A program made the position numbers and the translations under genes. Below, in pieces: positions 26,266-35,988 of a stretch of DNA of 64,000 nucleotides. How positions within the stretch are numbered: the stretch's first letter is position 1; each line of letters starts with the position of its first letter. This stretch comes from Dankookia rubra (GTDB lineage: Bacteria; Pseudomonadota; Alphaproteobacteria; Acetobacterales; Acetobacteraceae). The stretch covers positions 299,071 through 363,070 of the forward strand of contig NZ_SMSJ01000001.1 in the NCBI RefSeq assembly GCF_004355005.1. The letters run 5' to 3'. The notes below the pieces were generated by a model that saw only the letters and a list, made by a program, of their open reading frames with translations, was not told the DNA's origin and did no database searches.

Positions 26266-26991
26266 ATGCGTGCTCTTCTGGTTGAAGACGACCTGACTGC
26301 ATCCCGCGGCATCGTGGCGATGCTCAAATCCGCCGCGATGATCGTCGACGCCGTCGACACCGGCGAGGAAGCGCTCGAGTTGGCGCGGCTCTACGACTAC
26401 GACGTGGTCGTCCTCGACCTCGTCTTGCCGGACATGGAGGGCTACGAGGTGGTCCGCCGGCTGCGTGCCGCGCGGGTGGAAACCCCGATCCTCATCCTCT
26501 CGGGCCTGGCCCGGCCGCAGGCCAAGGTAAAGGGCTTCGGCATGGGCGCCGACGACTTCATTACCAAGCCCTTCGATCGGGAGGAGCTGATCGCCCGGAT
26601 CCAGGCGGTGGTCCGCCGCACCAAGGGCTTCGCCCAGCAGAGCCTGGTGGTCGGGCCGCTGGTGCTGAACCTCGGCTCGCGCGAGGTGACGGTGGCCGGC
26701 ACCTCGGTGCACCTGACCGGCAAGGAATACGCGATCCTCGAGCTGCTCACGCTGCGCAAGGGCGTGGTGATGACCAAGGAGGCCTTCCTCAACCACCTCT
26801 ACGGCGGGATGGACGAGCCGGAGGTGAAGATCATCGACGTCGTCATCTGCAAGCTGCGGAAGAAGCTGGCCCAGGCCGGCGCCGACAACCTGATCGCCAC
26901 CGTCTGGGGCCGCGGCTACGTGCTGCGGGAGCCGAACCCGGCCGCGGCAAGGGCGCCGCTGGCGACGGAACTCGCGGCGCAGGCAGCCTGA
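26266..26991 (+). CDS. ctrA: Cell-cycle response regulator CtrA
   Basis: A 241-residue OmpR-type regulator. The receiver has Asp51 in [20 protein letters not shown] and Lys in [12 protein letters not shown]. The winged-helix DNA-binding domain shows [20 protein letters not shown] and [10 protein letters not shown]-like ([14 protein letters not shown]) and ends GRGYVL. The start MRALLVEDD and Asp51 position equal those of Caulobacter CtrA. It is the master regulator of cell cycle and motility in alphaproteobacteria; in Rhodospirillales-type organisms it mainly controls motility and is not always essential. RBS GGAGG precedes the ATG. ChpT, its phosphodonor, is 6 kb away beyond the che operon. 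Confidence 0.94.
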   Translation: MRALLVEDDLTASRGIVAMLKSAAMIVDAVDTGEEALELARLYDYDVVVLDLVLPDMEGYEVVRRLRAARVETPILILSGLARPQAKVKGFGMGADDFITKPFDREELIARIQAVVRRTKGFAQQSLVVGPLVLNLGSREVTVAGTSVHLTGKEYAILELLTLRKGVVMTKEAFLNHLYGGMDEPEVKIIDVVICKLRKKLAQAGADNLIATVWGRGYVLREPNPAAARAPLATELAAQAA

Positions 26992-26996
26992 ACCCG

Positions 26997-27042
26997 GTGC
27001 CGCCGCCCGCCCTCCCGAACGGGAGCCGCGGGCGGCACGCCG
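26997..27042. terminator. Hairpin between convergent ctrA and cheR
   Basis: An inverted repeat, GTGCCGCCGCCCGC with GCGGGCGGCAC, encloses a second small stem (CTCCCGAACGGGAG). It lies between two converging genes and could end transcription from both sides. There is no T run, so it may work through Rho or only protect RNA ends. Confidence 0.5.
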
Positions 27043-27045
27043 GGG

Positions 27046-27873
27046 TCAACCGGCCAGCGCGACGACGCCGGCCTTGGCTTTCGCATAGACGCCCCGCTCA
27101 CCGGGGACCGGCACCAGCCGCCCGGTCAGGCCGAGCACCGTCTCCGCGCCGCCGAGATAGAGCACGCCATCGGGCGCCAGCTGCGCCGCCATGGCGTCGA
27201 GCACCCGGGCCTTGGTCTGGGTGTCGAAGTAGATCAGCACGTTGCGGCAGAAGATCACGTCGAAGCGGCCCAGCGGGCGTAGGTCGGACAGCAGGTTGAC
27301 ATGCTCGAACCGCGCCATGGCCCGCAACTCGGGCGTCGCGCGCCAGCGTCCCTCCTCCTGGCGGAAATGCTTCACCAGCAGCCGCGCCGGCAGGCCGCGC
27401 TGCACCTCGAATTGGGTGAAGCTGCCGTGACGGGCGCGGGCCAGCACCTCCTGTGCGATATCGGTGCCGAGAATCTCCGCCCGCCGTCCGCCGAGCGGCA
27501 ATTCCGTCAGGATCATGCCGATCGAGTAAGCCTCCTGACCTGTTGAGCAGGCGGCCGACCAGATCCGCAGCGGGACACCCGGCGCCCGCGTCGCGGCTAG
27601 GCCCGGCAGCACGCGGCGCAGGTGCTCGAAGGGCTTGCCGTCGCGGAAGAAGCTGCTCTCGTTGGTGGTCAGCGCCTCGGTCACCGCCGCGGCCAGGCCC
27701 GCCATGCGCGGGTCTTTCAGCCGCAACGCCAGTGCGTCGATATCCGCCAAGCCTTCCCGCTTCAGCAGCGGGCCGAGCCGGGTCTCCAGCATGTAGCCCT
27801 GGTCCGTGGTGAGGACGAGGCCGGAGCGATCCTTCACCAGCCCGGCGATGAAGGCGAAGCTGTCCCGGTTCAT
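27046..27873 (-). CDS. cheR: Chemotaxis methyltransferase CheR
   Basis: A 275-residue protein that methylates glutamates of chemoreceptors using S-adenosylmethionine. The N-terminal helical domain includes ALTTNESSFFRDGKPFEHLR; the SAM domain has IWSAACSTGQEAYSIGMIL, EILGTDIAQEVL and FDVIFCRNVLIYFD. It starts with ATG at 27871-27873, overlapping the cheB stop by four bases (ATGA). It is the last gene of the che operon. No chemoreceptor gene is in the window. Confidence 0.95.
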   Translation of the reverse strand: MNRDSFAFIAGLVKDRSGLVLTTDQGYMLETRLGPLLKREGLADIDALALRLKDPRMAGLAAAVTEALTTNESSFFRDGKPFEHLRRVLPGLAATRAPGVPLRIWSAACSTGQEAYSIGMILTELPLGGRRAEILGTDIAQEVLARARHGSFTQFEVQRGLPARLLVKHFRQEEGRWRATPELRAMARFEHVNLLSDLRPLGRFDVIFCRNVLIYFDTQTKARVLDAMAAQLAPDGVLYLGGAETVLGLTGRLVPVPGERGVYAKAKAGVVALAG

Positions 27874-28948
27874 GCGACCGCTCCCGCACGACCGGCGCAG
27901 GCGGCCAGTACCTGTTCCGCCAGCCCCGCCGGCGGCAGCAGCGCCCGAGCGAGGCCGGCCTTGGCCACCGCGCCGGGCATGCCCCAGACCACCGAGCTCG
28001 CCTCGTCCTGCGCCAGCACCGCGCCGCCGGCGGCGGCGATTGCGCGGCAGCCCGCCAGCCCATCCTGACCCATGCCGGTCAGGATCAGCGCCAGCACCGC
28101 CCCGCCGCAAGTGGCCGCCAAGCTGCGGAACAGCGGATCGACCGCGGGGCGGCAGAAGTTCTCGGGCGGCGCATCCGACAGCCGCGCCACCAGCCCCCCC
28201 GCCCCGCCTTCCACCACCAAATGCCGGTCGCCGCGGGCGAGGTAGAGCCGGCCGGCCCGCAGCGCCTCGCCGTCCCGCGCCTCGGCGACCGGCAGCCGGC
28301 CGAGCCGGTGCAGGTGGTCCGCCAGCATGGCGGTGAAGCCGGCCGGCATGTGCTGCACCACCAGCAGCGGCACCGGCAGCGGCCGGACCAAGCCCTGGAC
28401 GAAGCCGGCCAGCGCCTGTGGCCCGCCGGTCGAGCAGCCGAGGCCGATCGCCCTCAGCCCGCGCAGCGGCGGCATCGGCGCCGGCCGCGGCGGGGTGGCG
28501 GCGCGCGGCGCCGGGCCGGCGCCCATGCGGGCCCAACCCTTCACCTTGGCCAGGACCTCCGCCCGGAAGGCGGGATCGTTCAGCCCGCCGCCGGCGGCGC
28601 CGGGCTTCGGGACATAATCGGCAGCACCCGCCCGCAGCGCCGCCATGGCTGCCGCCGCGCCGCGCTGGGTCAGCGCGCTGGCGACGATCACCACCGGCCG
28701 TGGCGCTTCCCGCAGCAGAAGGGGCAGCGCCGTCATGCCGTCCATCACCGGCATCTCGAGGTCTAGCAGCACCACCTGCGGCCGCAGCGCCGGTGGCATC
28801 CGTTCCAAGGCTGCCACCGCCTCCTGCCCGTTCGCCACGCGGGCGACAATGCGGATCCCCGGATCGGCTTCGAGGACGCGGGCCATGGCGGCGCGCACCG
28901 TGGCGCTGTCGTCGCACAGCATCACCCGCACCGTGCTGTCCGGCGCCG

Positions 28949-28952
<4 letters not shown>
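27870..28952 (-). CDS. cheB: Chemotaxis response regulator / methylesterase CheB
   Basis: A 360-residue protein. The receiver domain has Asp64 in VVLLDLEMPVMDGMTALPLL. After a Pro/Ala linker, the esterase domain shows its catalytic triad: Ser in IGLGCSTGGPQAL, His in LLVVQHMPAGFTAML, and Asp in LTGMGQDGLAG. It removes methyl groups from receptors when phosphorylated by CheA. ATGA overlaps join it to cheY upstream and cheR downstream. Confidence 0.95.
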
Positions 28953-29346
<394 letters not shown>

Positions 29347-29350
<4 letters not shown>

Positions 29351-29847
29351 GCGCCGATCGCCAGCACCTGCTCGACATCGAGCAGGATCAGCAATTGCTC
29401 GCCCAGCCGGTGGACGCCGCGCGAGACGTCACGCCACAGCAGGTCGAGCGTCGGCGGGTTGGGCGCACGGTCGCCCGGCGGCAGCGGCAGCACGTCCCCC
29501 ACCGCATCGGCGAGCAGCGAATAGAGCTCGCCATCGCGCTCGACCACCACGCTCATCGCCCCGGCGCCGATCGCCCCGCCGGCTTCCCGCGGCGGCAGGC
29601 CGAGGCGGCGGCGCAGGTCGATCGCGGTGACGATCCGGCCGCGCAGGTTGAGGCTGCCCGCCACCTCCTGTGGCGCCAGGGGGATGCGGGTGATCGCCTG
29701 CGCTCCCAGCACGTCACGCACGGCACGCACCGGCACGCCGCAAAGCTGGCCGGCGACGGTCAGGGTGAGGAATACCTCCTCCGCCTCCTCGCGGCGGGGG
29801 ACGGGCGCCAGCGGCGTCTGCTTTGCCGCGGTCATGGCCTGCTGCAT
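29347..29847 (-). CDS. cheW: Chemotaxis coupling protein CheW
   Basis: A 166-residue adaptor that links receptors to CheA. The CheW fold is seen in FLTLTVAGQLCGVPVRAVRD, ITRIPLAPQEVAGSLNLRGR, and IVTAIDLRRRLGLP, ending in LLILLDVEQVLAIG. RBS GGAAGGAG lies eight bases before the ATG at 29845-29847. It lies between cheA (18-base gap) and cheY (four-base overlap). Confidence 0.93.
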
Positions 29848-29865
29848 CGGACTGCTCCTTCCCGC

Positions 29866-32442
29866 TCAGCTGCCGACCGGCACGCCGAGGCATTGCGCCA
29901 GGCTGTCGAGCAGCGCGGCGCGGTCGAATTTCGGCACGTAGTCGGTGAAGCCGGCCTCGCGGCCGCGCTCGACATCCTCCGGACCCGCCCGGCCGGTCAG
30001 CGCGACCAGCGGCAGGTCGCGCCAGGAGCCCTCCGCCCGCAGCGCGCGCGCCAAAGCGAAGCCGTCCATCCCTGGCATGGTGATGTCGGACAGGATCGCA
30101 TCGAATCCGGCGCCGGCATCGCGCAGCCGCAGCGCCTCGGCGGCATCGGCGACCGCGGTGACGACATAACCGGCGGCGCCCAGCGCCGGGACGACCAGGT
30201 TGCGGAAGAAGGCGCTGTCCTCGACCAGCAGGACGCGGCGTGCCTCGCCGACCGGCTTCGAGGCGGCCGGGCCGAACCAGTCCTCCCCGGCCTGGCGCAG
30301 CCACCAGGCGGTGTCGAGCAGCTCGGTCACCTTGCCGGCGACGACGATGCTGCCGAGATAGCCCGCCCGTTCCCCGGCGCCGTCCACCACCAGGCGCTCC
30401 TCGACCACGTCGAGGATGCTGTCGACCATCAGGCCCATGGCGCGGTCGCCGTCGCTGAACACCAGCACCGGCTGCCGTGCCGGCATGGAATCGGCGTCCC
30501 AGTGGCCGGACAGCGGCACCAGCGGCATCAGCTGTCCGCGGTACTGCACCAGCGGCCGGCCGCCGGCGACCTCGATGCGCTCGCGCTCGACGTCCTCGAG
30601 CCGGGCGACGAGGCCGAGCGGCACCGCCTTCGGCGCGCCCTCCCCGGCGTGGAACAGCAGCAGCGCGGTGGTGGCGTCGGAGCGCAGCAGGTGCGCCGGC
30701 CGGCCGGCATCGCGTTCCGGCTCCGCCTCCCCCGCCTCGGCGCCGAGGCCGCAGGCGCGGGCGATGCCGTTGGCGTCGAGGATCATGATGACGCTGCCGT
30801 CGCCGAGGATGGTATTGCCGCCGAACATGGTCACGTGGCGCAGGATCGGCGCGACCGGCTTCACCACGATCTCCTCGGTGTCGAACACGCGGTCGACGAT
30901 GATGCCGAAGATATGGCCGCCGACCTGGGTGACCACGACGAAGCCGCTGCCATCCGCTGCCTTGCTGTCCAGCTGCAGCACCCCGGCCAGGTTGACCAGC
31001 GGCAGCAACCGGTCGCGCAGCCGCAGCACCGCCGCATCCTTGATGCGCTCGATCTGCGCCGTGCCCTCGCCGCCGACGCGCACCAGCTCGACCACGCCGA
31101 TCTGCGGGATGGCGAAGCGCTCGCCGCCAGCCTCGACGATCAGAGCAGAGACGATGGCCAGCGTCAGAGGAATCTTGATGATGAAGGTCGTGCCGTGGCC
31201 TTCGCGCGAGCGGATGTCGATGGTCCCGCCGATGCGTTCCATATTGGTCTTCACCACGTCCATACCGACCCCGCGGCCGGAGACCGCAGTGACCGCGGCG
31301 GCGGTGGAGAAGCCCGGGCGGAAGATGAAGCGGTGGATGTCCCGCTCCGGCATGCCGGCCAGCTCGGCCTCGGTCGCCAAGCCCTGCGCCAGGACCTTCT
31401 GGCGGATCTTCTCGACGCTCAGCCCGCGGCCGTCGTCACCGATCTCGATCAGGATATGCCCGCCCTCGTGCCGCGCGTTCAGCAGGATGCGGCCGGCCTC
31501 CGGCTTGCCTGCGGCAACCCGGTCCGCTGGCCGTTCCAGCCCATGGTCGCCGGAATTGCGGACCATGTGGGTCAGCGGGTCCTTGATCAGCTCGAGCACC
31601 TGGCGGTCGAGTTCGGTGTCTGCGCCGCGCATCTCGAGGGTGATCTTCTTGCCCAGTTCGACGCCGAGGTCCCGCACCAGCCGCGGCAGCTTGGCCCAGG
31701 CATTGCCGATCGGCTGCATGCGGGTCTTCATCACCCCCTCCTGCAGGTCGGTGGTGATGTGCGACAGCCGCTGCAGCGGCACGGCGAAGGCATTGTCTCC
31801 CTGGCTGCGGGCGAGCTGCAGCAGCTGGTTGCGAGTCAGCACCAGTTCGGAGACCAGCATCATCAGGTCTTCGAGCACGTCGACCGAGACACGGATGGTC
31901 TGTGGCGGCGCGTTGCCGCCGGTTGCTGCGCCGCCGGGGTCGGCGCCCGGTTCGCCCCCAGGGCTGCCGACAGGCAGCTCGGCCTCGGGCTCGGCGACGG
32001 CTGCATGGGCCTGTGCGACGGATGCCGGTGCGGCGGGCGGTCGAGCGGCGGGCGGCGGCGCGGCGTGGCCCTCGGCTTCGGCGTCCAGTCGCGCGGTCAG
32101 CGGCGCGTCGTCGCCCGCCGGCTCGGCGCCGGTGGTCTCCAGGCCGGTGACGATGGCGCGGATCCGGTCGAGCGCGGCGAGGATGAGCGAGATGCCCTGC
32201 TGGGTAACCGGGCGGGTGCCGTCGCGATAGCGGCCGAGCACGTTCTCCGCCGCATGGGCCACGTGCTCCAGCCGCGGCAGGCCGAGGAACCCGCAGGTCC
32301 CCTTGATGGTATGCACGATCCGGAACACCTCGGAGAGGGTCGCGGCATCCTCCGGCACGCGTTCCAGCCGCACCAATGCGGCGTCGAGCGCGACCAGCCC
32401 CTCGGATGTCTCGGTCAGGAAGTCGGCGAGCAGGTCGTCCAT
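29866..32442 (-). CDS. cheA: Chemotaxis histidine kinase CheA with C-terminal receiver
   Basis: An 858-residue hybrid. The HPt domain carries His44 in RIVHTIKGTCGFLGLPRLEH. An Ala/Pro linker follows, then dimerisation (SELVLTRNQLLQLARSQGDN), the ATPase part (VRNSGDHGLERPADR, GDDGRGLSVEKI, GRGVGMDVVKTNMERIGG), a CheW-like domain (RFAIPQIGVVELV), a second CheW-like segment, and at the end a receiver (RRVLLVEDSAFFRNLVVPAL, Asp in AILSDITMPGMDGFALARAL). Classical CheA lacks the receiver, so this is the CheA-CheY hybrid form. A separate CheY lies in the same operon. ChpT is 94 bases upstream. Confidence 0.94.
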   Translation of the reverse strand: MDDLLADFLTETSEGLVALDAALVRLERVPEDAATLSEVFRIVHTIKGTCGFLGLPRLEHVAHAAENVLGRYRDGTRPVTQQGISLILAALDRIRAIVTGLETTGAEPAGDDAPLTARLDAEAEGHAAPPPAARPPAAPASVAQAHAAVAEPEAELPVGSPGGEPGADPGGAATGGNAPPQTIRVSVDVLEDLMMLVSELVLTRNQLLQLARSQGDNAFAVPLQRLSHITTDLQEGVMKTRMQPIGNAWAKLPRLVRDLGVELGKKITLEMRGADTELDRQVLELIKDPLTHMVRNSGDHGLERPADRVAAGKPEAGRILLNARHEGGHILIEIGDDGRGLSVEKIRQKVLAQGLATEAELAGMPERDIHRFIFRPGFSTAAAVTAVSGRGVGMDVVKTNMERIGGTIDIRSREGHGTTFIIKIPLTLAIVSALIVEAGGERFAIPQIGVVELVRVGGEGTAQIERIKDAAVLRLRDRLLPLVNLAGVLQLDSKAADGSGFVVVTQVGGHIFGIIVDRVFDTEEIVVKPVAPILRHVTMFGGNTILGDGSVIMILDANGIARACGLGAEAGEAEPERDAGRPAHLLRSDATTALLLFHAGEGAPKAVPLGLVARLEDVERERIEVAGGRPLVQYRGQLMPLVPLSGHWDADSMPARQPVLVFSDGDRAMGLMVDSILDVVEERLVVDGAGERAGYLGSIVVAGKVTELLDTAWWLRQAGEDWFGPAASKPVGEARRVLLVEDSAFFRNLVVPALGAAGYVVTAVADAAEALRLRDAGAGFDAILSDITMPGMDGFALARALRAEGSWRDLPLVALTGRAGPEDVERGREAGFTDYVPKFDRAALLDSLAQCLGVPVGS

Positions 32443-32536
32443 TCTCGTTCCCCGCTGGGGCGCCCGGATCGGCGCAGGGTGTCGCGCCAGGATGCCGGGG
32501 TGGGGACGAAGATTCGGTAAAGCGGCGCGCGGCGCC

Positions 32537-33172
32537 TCAGCCGGGACCCAGCAGCAGGAGCGGCGAACCCGGGTCCGTTCCCTGGGCCAGGGAAACCGCC
32601 CAGCCGGCTTCCGTCGCCAGGGCCAGCAGCAGCGGCGCCAGCACCCGGCGCGGCCCTTCGCGCAGCGCGGCCTCGGCCGTGCCGCCGCCGAGCAAGGCTA
32701 GCAGGCTCGCCGGCCAGGCGGCGTCGCGACCCTCGAGGCCGACCACCAGCCCCTCCGCCGGCGATCCGGCGAGCGTCACCGAGCCGCCGCGCGGCAAGCC
32801 CTCCGCCCCCAGCAGCGCCGCGTTCAGCGCCAGCGGCACCAGCGCGGCGGGCAACTCGGACCCGGGCCAGAGGTGGTCGAGCCGGAAGCCGACGCGCGAC
32901 GCGGCGGGCGAGGCCGCCAGCAGCGGCCCGAGGCTAGCGGCATCCGCATCCGCCGCCGCCCCGCCCCAGGCAACGGCAAAGAGGCGGAGGCGTTGGCGCA
33001 GGGTCTCCGCGGTTTCCCGCGCCAAGACGAGCATCTCCGCATCCGCCTCCCCCAGCAGGTCGAGGGTGCCGGCGAGCGTGCCGACGGCGCCGCCGAGGTC
33101 GTGGCAGAGCCGGGCGGCGAGGGTGGCGGCGAGGGTTGGGGCTAGCTGGGCGTCCACGCACATGGGCCGCAT
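32537..33172 (-). CDS. chpT: Histidine phosphotransferase ChpT
   Basis: A 211-residue protein with the phospho-accepting segment LAARLCHDLGGAVGTLAGTL (His in LCHDL), followed by a degenerate kinase-like ATPase fold. ChpT moves phosphate from the hybrid kinase CckA to CtrA and CpdR. Length and the CHDL box fit the family; the C-terminal half is Leu/Ala-rich and diverged. It heads the che operon strand and shares the locus with ctrA. Start at 33172 or the ATG three codons later (33163) are both possible. Confidence 0.82.
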   Translation of the reverse strand: MRPMCVDAQLAPTLAATLAARLCHDLGGAVGTLAGTLDLLGEADAEMLVLARETAETLRQRLRLFAVAWGGAAADADAASLGPLLAASPAASRVGFRLDHLWPGSELPAALVPLALNAALLGAEGLPRGGSVTLAGSPAEGLVVGLEGRDAAWPASLLALLGGGTAEAALREGPRRVLAPLLLALATEAGWAVSLAQGTDPGSPLLLLGPG

Positions 33173-33234
33173 CCTGTCGGGCGGGTGTTCGAGCTGGATC
33201 AGAGAGCGGCCGGGCGTGACCGCCCGGAAACATA

Positions 33235-33292
33235 AATCTGCCCTGAAAACAACGAGCTAAGGCGGAGCGGCGTTCAGGCGTGAACGCGATCC
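33235..33292. repeat. 58-base dispersed repeat with conserved stem, copy B
   Basis: Partner of 17664-17721, aligned without gaps, with an identical 18-base head. Its inverted repeat GCGTTCA/TGAACGC has a loop different from copy A but keeps the pairing. It lies between chpT and the DUF3553 gene, about 58 bases before the latter's start. Confidence 0.7.
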
Positions 33293-33309
33293 GTTGTAGA
33301 ATAGAGGGC

Positions 33310-33324
33310 GTTAACGATTCGTTT
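33310..33324 (+). promoter_or_regulatory. CtrA-box-like site upstream of DUF3553 gene
   Basis: TTAACGATTCGTTTC resembles the CtrA site TTAA-N7-TTAA with two mismatches in the second half. It sits 26 bases before the GTG start of the small gene and close to chpT. TTAA is rare in DNA this GC-rich, which adds a little weight. Confidence 0.35.
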
Positions 33325-33349
33325 CATCTCTGCGAAGGACCAGGATTTC

Positions 33350-33526
33350 GTGCCCAGCCTGATCGAGCCCGGCATGCGCGTACGGCACCCGGACCGCCCG
33401 GACTGGGGCGAAGGCCAGGTCCAATCGGTGATCGGCGACCGGATCACGGTGAACTTCGAGAATGCCGGCAAGCTGCTGATCAACGCCGCCCTGGTCGAGC
33501 TGGAAATCGTCGACAGCCGGTCCTGA
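33350..33526 (+). CDS. Small DUF3553-family protein
   Basis: A 58-residue protein starting with GTG at 33350 after GAAGGACCAGG. The sequence PGMRVRHPDRPDWGEGQVQS followed by GDRITVNFENAGKLLIN is typical of DUF3553, a small SH3-like fold family also seen fused to helicases such as UvrD/PcrA-like proteins. It may bind nucleic acid or a helicase, but the function is unproven. It lies between chpT and moaA. Confidence 0.8.
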   Translation: MPSLIEPGMRVRHPDRPDWGEGQVQSVIGDRITVNFENAGKLLINAALVELEIVDSRS

Positions 33527-33640
33527 GCCTGGAACAGGTCAGCCCCGCGCCGGCCGCGGCGCCCCGGGGGCTTGCGGCAGCGGGGGGATGCGGACCAAAT
33601 GCCGGCAACGCACCAACATCCGCATCCGGGAATGTCGTCC

Positions 33641-34633
33641 ATGATCGATCCGTTCGGCCGACGGATCTCCTACCTTCGCGTCTCGGTCACCGACCGCTGC
33701 GACCTTCGCTGCGTCTACTGCATGGCGGAGGACATGACCTTCTTGCCGAAGCGGGAGGTCCTGACGCTCGAGGAGCTGGACCGGCTCTGCGGTGCCTTCA
33801 TCGGCCATGGCGTGGAGAAGATCCGCCTCACGGGCGGGGAGCCGCTGGTGCGGAAGAACGTGATCTCGCTGTTCCGCAGCCTGGGCGGCCGGCTCGGGGG
33901 GGGCGGGCTGAAGGAGCTGACGGTCACCACCAATGGCACCCAGCTAGCCCATATGGCGGAAGACCTCTACGGCGCCGGCGTGCGCCGGATCAACGTCTCG
34001 CTCGACACGCTGGACCCCGCCGCCTTCAAGGCCGCGACCCGCTGGGGCGAGATCGAGAAGGTGCTGGACGGCATCTTCGCCGCCAAGGCGGCTGGCCTGG
34101 CCGTCAAGATCAACGCCGTGGCGCTGAAGGGCGTGAACGAGGGCGAGTACGACCGCATGCTGGCCTGGTGCGGCGAGCACGGCTTCGACCTCTGCCTGAT
34201 CGAGACCATGCCGATGGGCGACATCACCGGTGACCGGACCGACCAATATTTGCCGCTGTCCCTGGTGCGGTCCCGCCTGCGCGAGCACTGGACACTAGAG
34301 GACACCGACTACCGCACCGGCGGCCCGGCCCGGTACTACACGGTGAAGGAGACGGGTCGGCGGCTCGGCTTTATCACGCCGATGACCCATAATTTCTGCG
34401 AAAGCTGTAACCGGGTTCGGCTGACCTGCACCGGCACGCTCTACATGTGCCTCGGGCAGGACGACGCGGCGGATTTCCGCCCGCTGCTGCGCGACCCTTC
34501 GGTTGACGATGCCGCGTTGCGGGCGGCGATTGAGGCGGCGATCGCCCGCAAGCCCAAAGGGCATGACTTCATCATCGACCGGCGCCATAACCGGCCCTCC
34601 GTCGGGCGGCACATGAGCGTCACCGGCGGCTGA
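33641..34633 (+). CDS. moaA: GTP 3',8-cyclase MoaA (molybdenum cofactor)
   Basis: A 330-residue radical-SAM enzyme that, with MoaC, turns GTP into the pterin precursor of molybdenum cofactor. The first iron-sulfur cluster is C20-DLR-C24-VY-C27, and the C-terminal cluster comes from [13 protein letters not shown] plus the later [14 protein letters not shown] and NVSLDTLDP are also typical. Start choice is between ATG 33641 ([13 protein letters not shown]) and ATG 33632; the former is preferred. Other moa genes are not adjacent. The end is HMSVTGG rather than the usual GG alone, which keeps the essential terminal GG. Confidence 0.95.
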   Translation: MIDPFGRRISYLRVSVTDRCDLRCVYCMAEDMTFLPKREVLTLEELDRLCGAFIGHGVEKIRLTGGEPLVRKNVISLFRSLGGRLGGGGLKELTVTTNGTQLAHMAEDLYGAGVRRINVSLDTLDPAAFKAATRWGEIEKVLDGIFAAKAAGLAVKINAVALKGVNEGEYDRMLAWCGEHGFDLCLIETMPMGDITGDRTDQYLPLSLVRSRLREHWTLEDTDYRTGGPARYYTVKETGRRLGFITPMTHNFCESCNRVRLTCTGTLYMCLGQDDAADFRPLLRDPSVDDAALRAAIEAAIARKPKGHDFIIDRRHNRPSVGRHMSVTGG

Positions 34634-34682
34634 TTTGCGCCGGGGTGCCTACCCCGGTCGTGCATGGCAAGGTGGAGCGCGC

Positions 34683-35072
34683 ATGGGCCTGCTGCAGGAT
34701 CTCGCATCACGGCTTGCCATCCCCGGCCTGCCGGACTGGACCGGGCTCATTGCCCTGCTCCTCCTGCTGCTGGTTGGGTTGGCCTATCTGCTGATGCCGT
34801 TCAGCGTCTTCGGGCTGAAGGGCCGGCTCGATTCGATCGAGGCGCAACTCGACGAGCTGCAGGCCGAGATCCGCAGCCTCTCGCTGCAGCTCTCGGGCGC
34901 GCCGCGCCGGGCGGTGACCGAGGACTGGGTCGAGTTGCCGAGCCGTGCCCCCCGCGCCGTCGAGGAGGATCCCCGCATCACCCCACCCGTGCCGCCGCCG
35001 GCCGCCTGGCCGGAAGGCCGCGGCGGCCGCTCCGAGCCGCGGGTGGACTGGCCGGGCGACGGCAGGCGCTGA
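34683..35072 (+). CDS. Single-TM protein with coiled coil, unknown function
   Basis: A 129-residue protein. About residues 20-43 are a strong membrane span (LIALLLLLLVGLAYLLMPFS), followed by a short coiled coil (LDSIEAQLDELQAEIRSLSL) and a Pro-rich tail. It starts at ATG 34683 behind GGTGGAG. It lies between moaA and an amidase gene on the same strand. It resembles small anchor proteins, but no family is recognised. Confidence 0.7.
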   Translation: MGLLQDLASRLAIPGLPDWTGLIALLLLLLVGLAYLLMPFSVFGLKGRLDSIEAQLDELQAEIRSLSLQLSGAPRRAVTEDWVELPSRAPRAVEEDPRITPPVPPPAAWPEGRGGRSEPRVDWPGDGRR

Positions 35073-35135
35073 CCCGTCGGGCAGCTTGCCGCCCGCGCGG
35101 CGAAGGGGCTTAGTGCGGGCCTGCGGGAGGAAGGC

Positions 35136-35981
35136 ATGCGCGTCAGCGTCATCCAGATGAACCAAGGGTCCGACAAGGCCGCCAACCTGGCCCAGGCACG
35201 CCGGCTGATCGAGGCGGCGGTCGAGGCCGACCGGCCGGGCCTCGTCACCCTGCCGGAAACCTGGACCAATCTCGGCGGCGGGCGGGACAGCCGGAAGGCG
35301 GCCGCCGAGGTCCTGCCGCCCCAGGGCTCCGGCGAGCCGGGCGGTGCGGCCTACGAGATGCTGCGCGGCTTGGCACGGACCCATGGCATTCATGTCCATG
35401 GCGGCTCGATGATCGAGGACGGCGCGGAGAAGCTTTTCAACACCACCGTCGTCTTCGACCCCGCGGGCAGCGAGGTCGCCCGCTACCGCAAGATCCACCT
35501 CTTCGACATCACCGGGCCGGACGGCACCGGCTACAAGGAGAGCGCGCTCTACGGCGCCGGCGACGGGCTGGTGACTTTCGCAGCCGGCGGCATCACCTTC
35601 GGCTGCACCATCTGCTACGACATCCGCTTCGCCGAGGAATACCTGGCGCTGCGGAAGCTCGGGGCGGAGGCGATCTTCGTTCCTTCCAACTTCACCCTGC
35701 AGACCGGCAAGGACCACTGGGAGGTCCTGCTGCGGGCCAGGGCGATCGAGAGCCAGTGCTGGATCCTCGCCGCCGCCTCGACCGGGCAGTACGAGGAACG
35801 CGGGGCGCAGCGCTCGGTATACGGCCATTCGCTGGTCGCCGACCCCTGGGGGCATGTGGTCGCCAAGGCCTCGGACGGGATCGGCTGGGCGACCGCGCGG
35901 ATCGACCCCACCGTGACCGCGCGGGTCAGGCGGGACATGCCGGTGCTGGAACATCGGGACGCCAGGCCGGTCGCGCTGTGA
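35136..35981 (+). CDS. Carbon-nitrogen hydrolase (nitrilase superfamily, Nit2-like)
   Basis: A 281-residue amidase of the nitrilase fold. The catalytic triad is visible: Glu41 in VTLPETWTN, Lys119 in RYRKIHLFD, Cys160 in [15 protein letters not shown]. The HLFD segment and size match Nit1/Nit2-type omega-amidases that hydrolyse deaminated glutathione or alpha-ketoglutaramate, used in metabolite repair. The exact substrate is inferred. nadK follows seven bases downstream. Confidence 0.87.
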   Translation: MRVSVIQMNQGSDKAANLAQARRLIEAAVEADRPGLVTLPETWTNLGGGRDSRKAAAEVLPPQGSGEPGGAAYEMLRGLARTHGIHVHGGSMIEDGAEKLFNTTVVFDPAGSEVARYRKIHLFDITGPDGTGYKESALYGAGDGLVTFAAGGITFGCTICYDIRFAEEYLALRKLGAEAIFVPSNFTLQTGKDHWEVLLRARAIESQCWILAAASTGQYEERGAQRSVYGHSLVADPWGHVVAKASDGIGWATARIDPTVTARVRRDMPVLEHRDARPVAL

Positions 35982-35988
35982 CGCCCGC

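Noticed and set aside
29395-32520. Plus-strand open frame of over 1000 codons antisense to cheA/cheW
   Set aside because: It mirrors cheA codon structure; His/Gln/Arg-rich translation with no domain. GC artefact.
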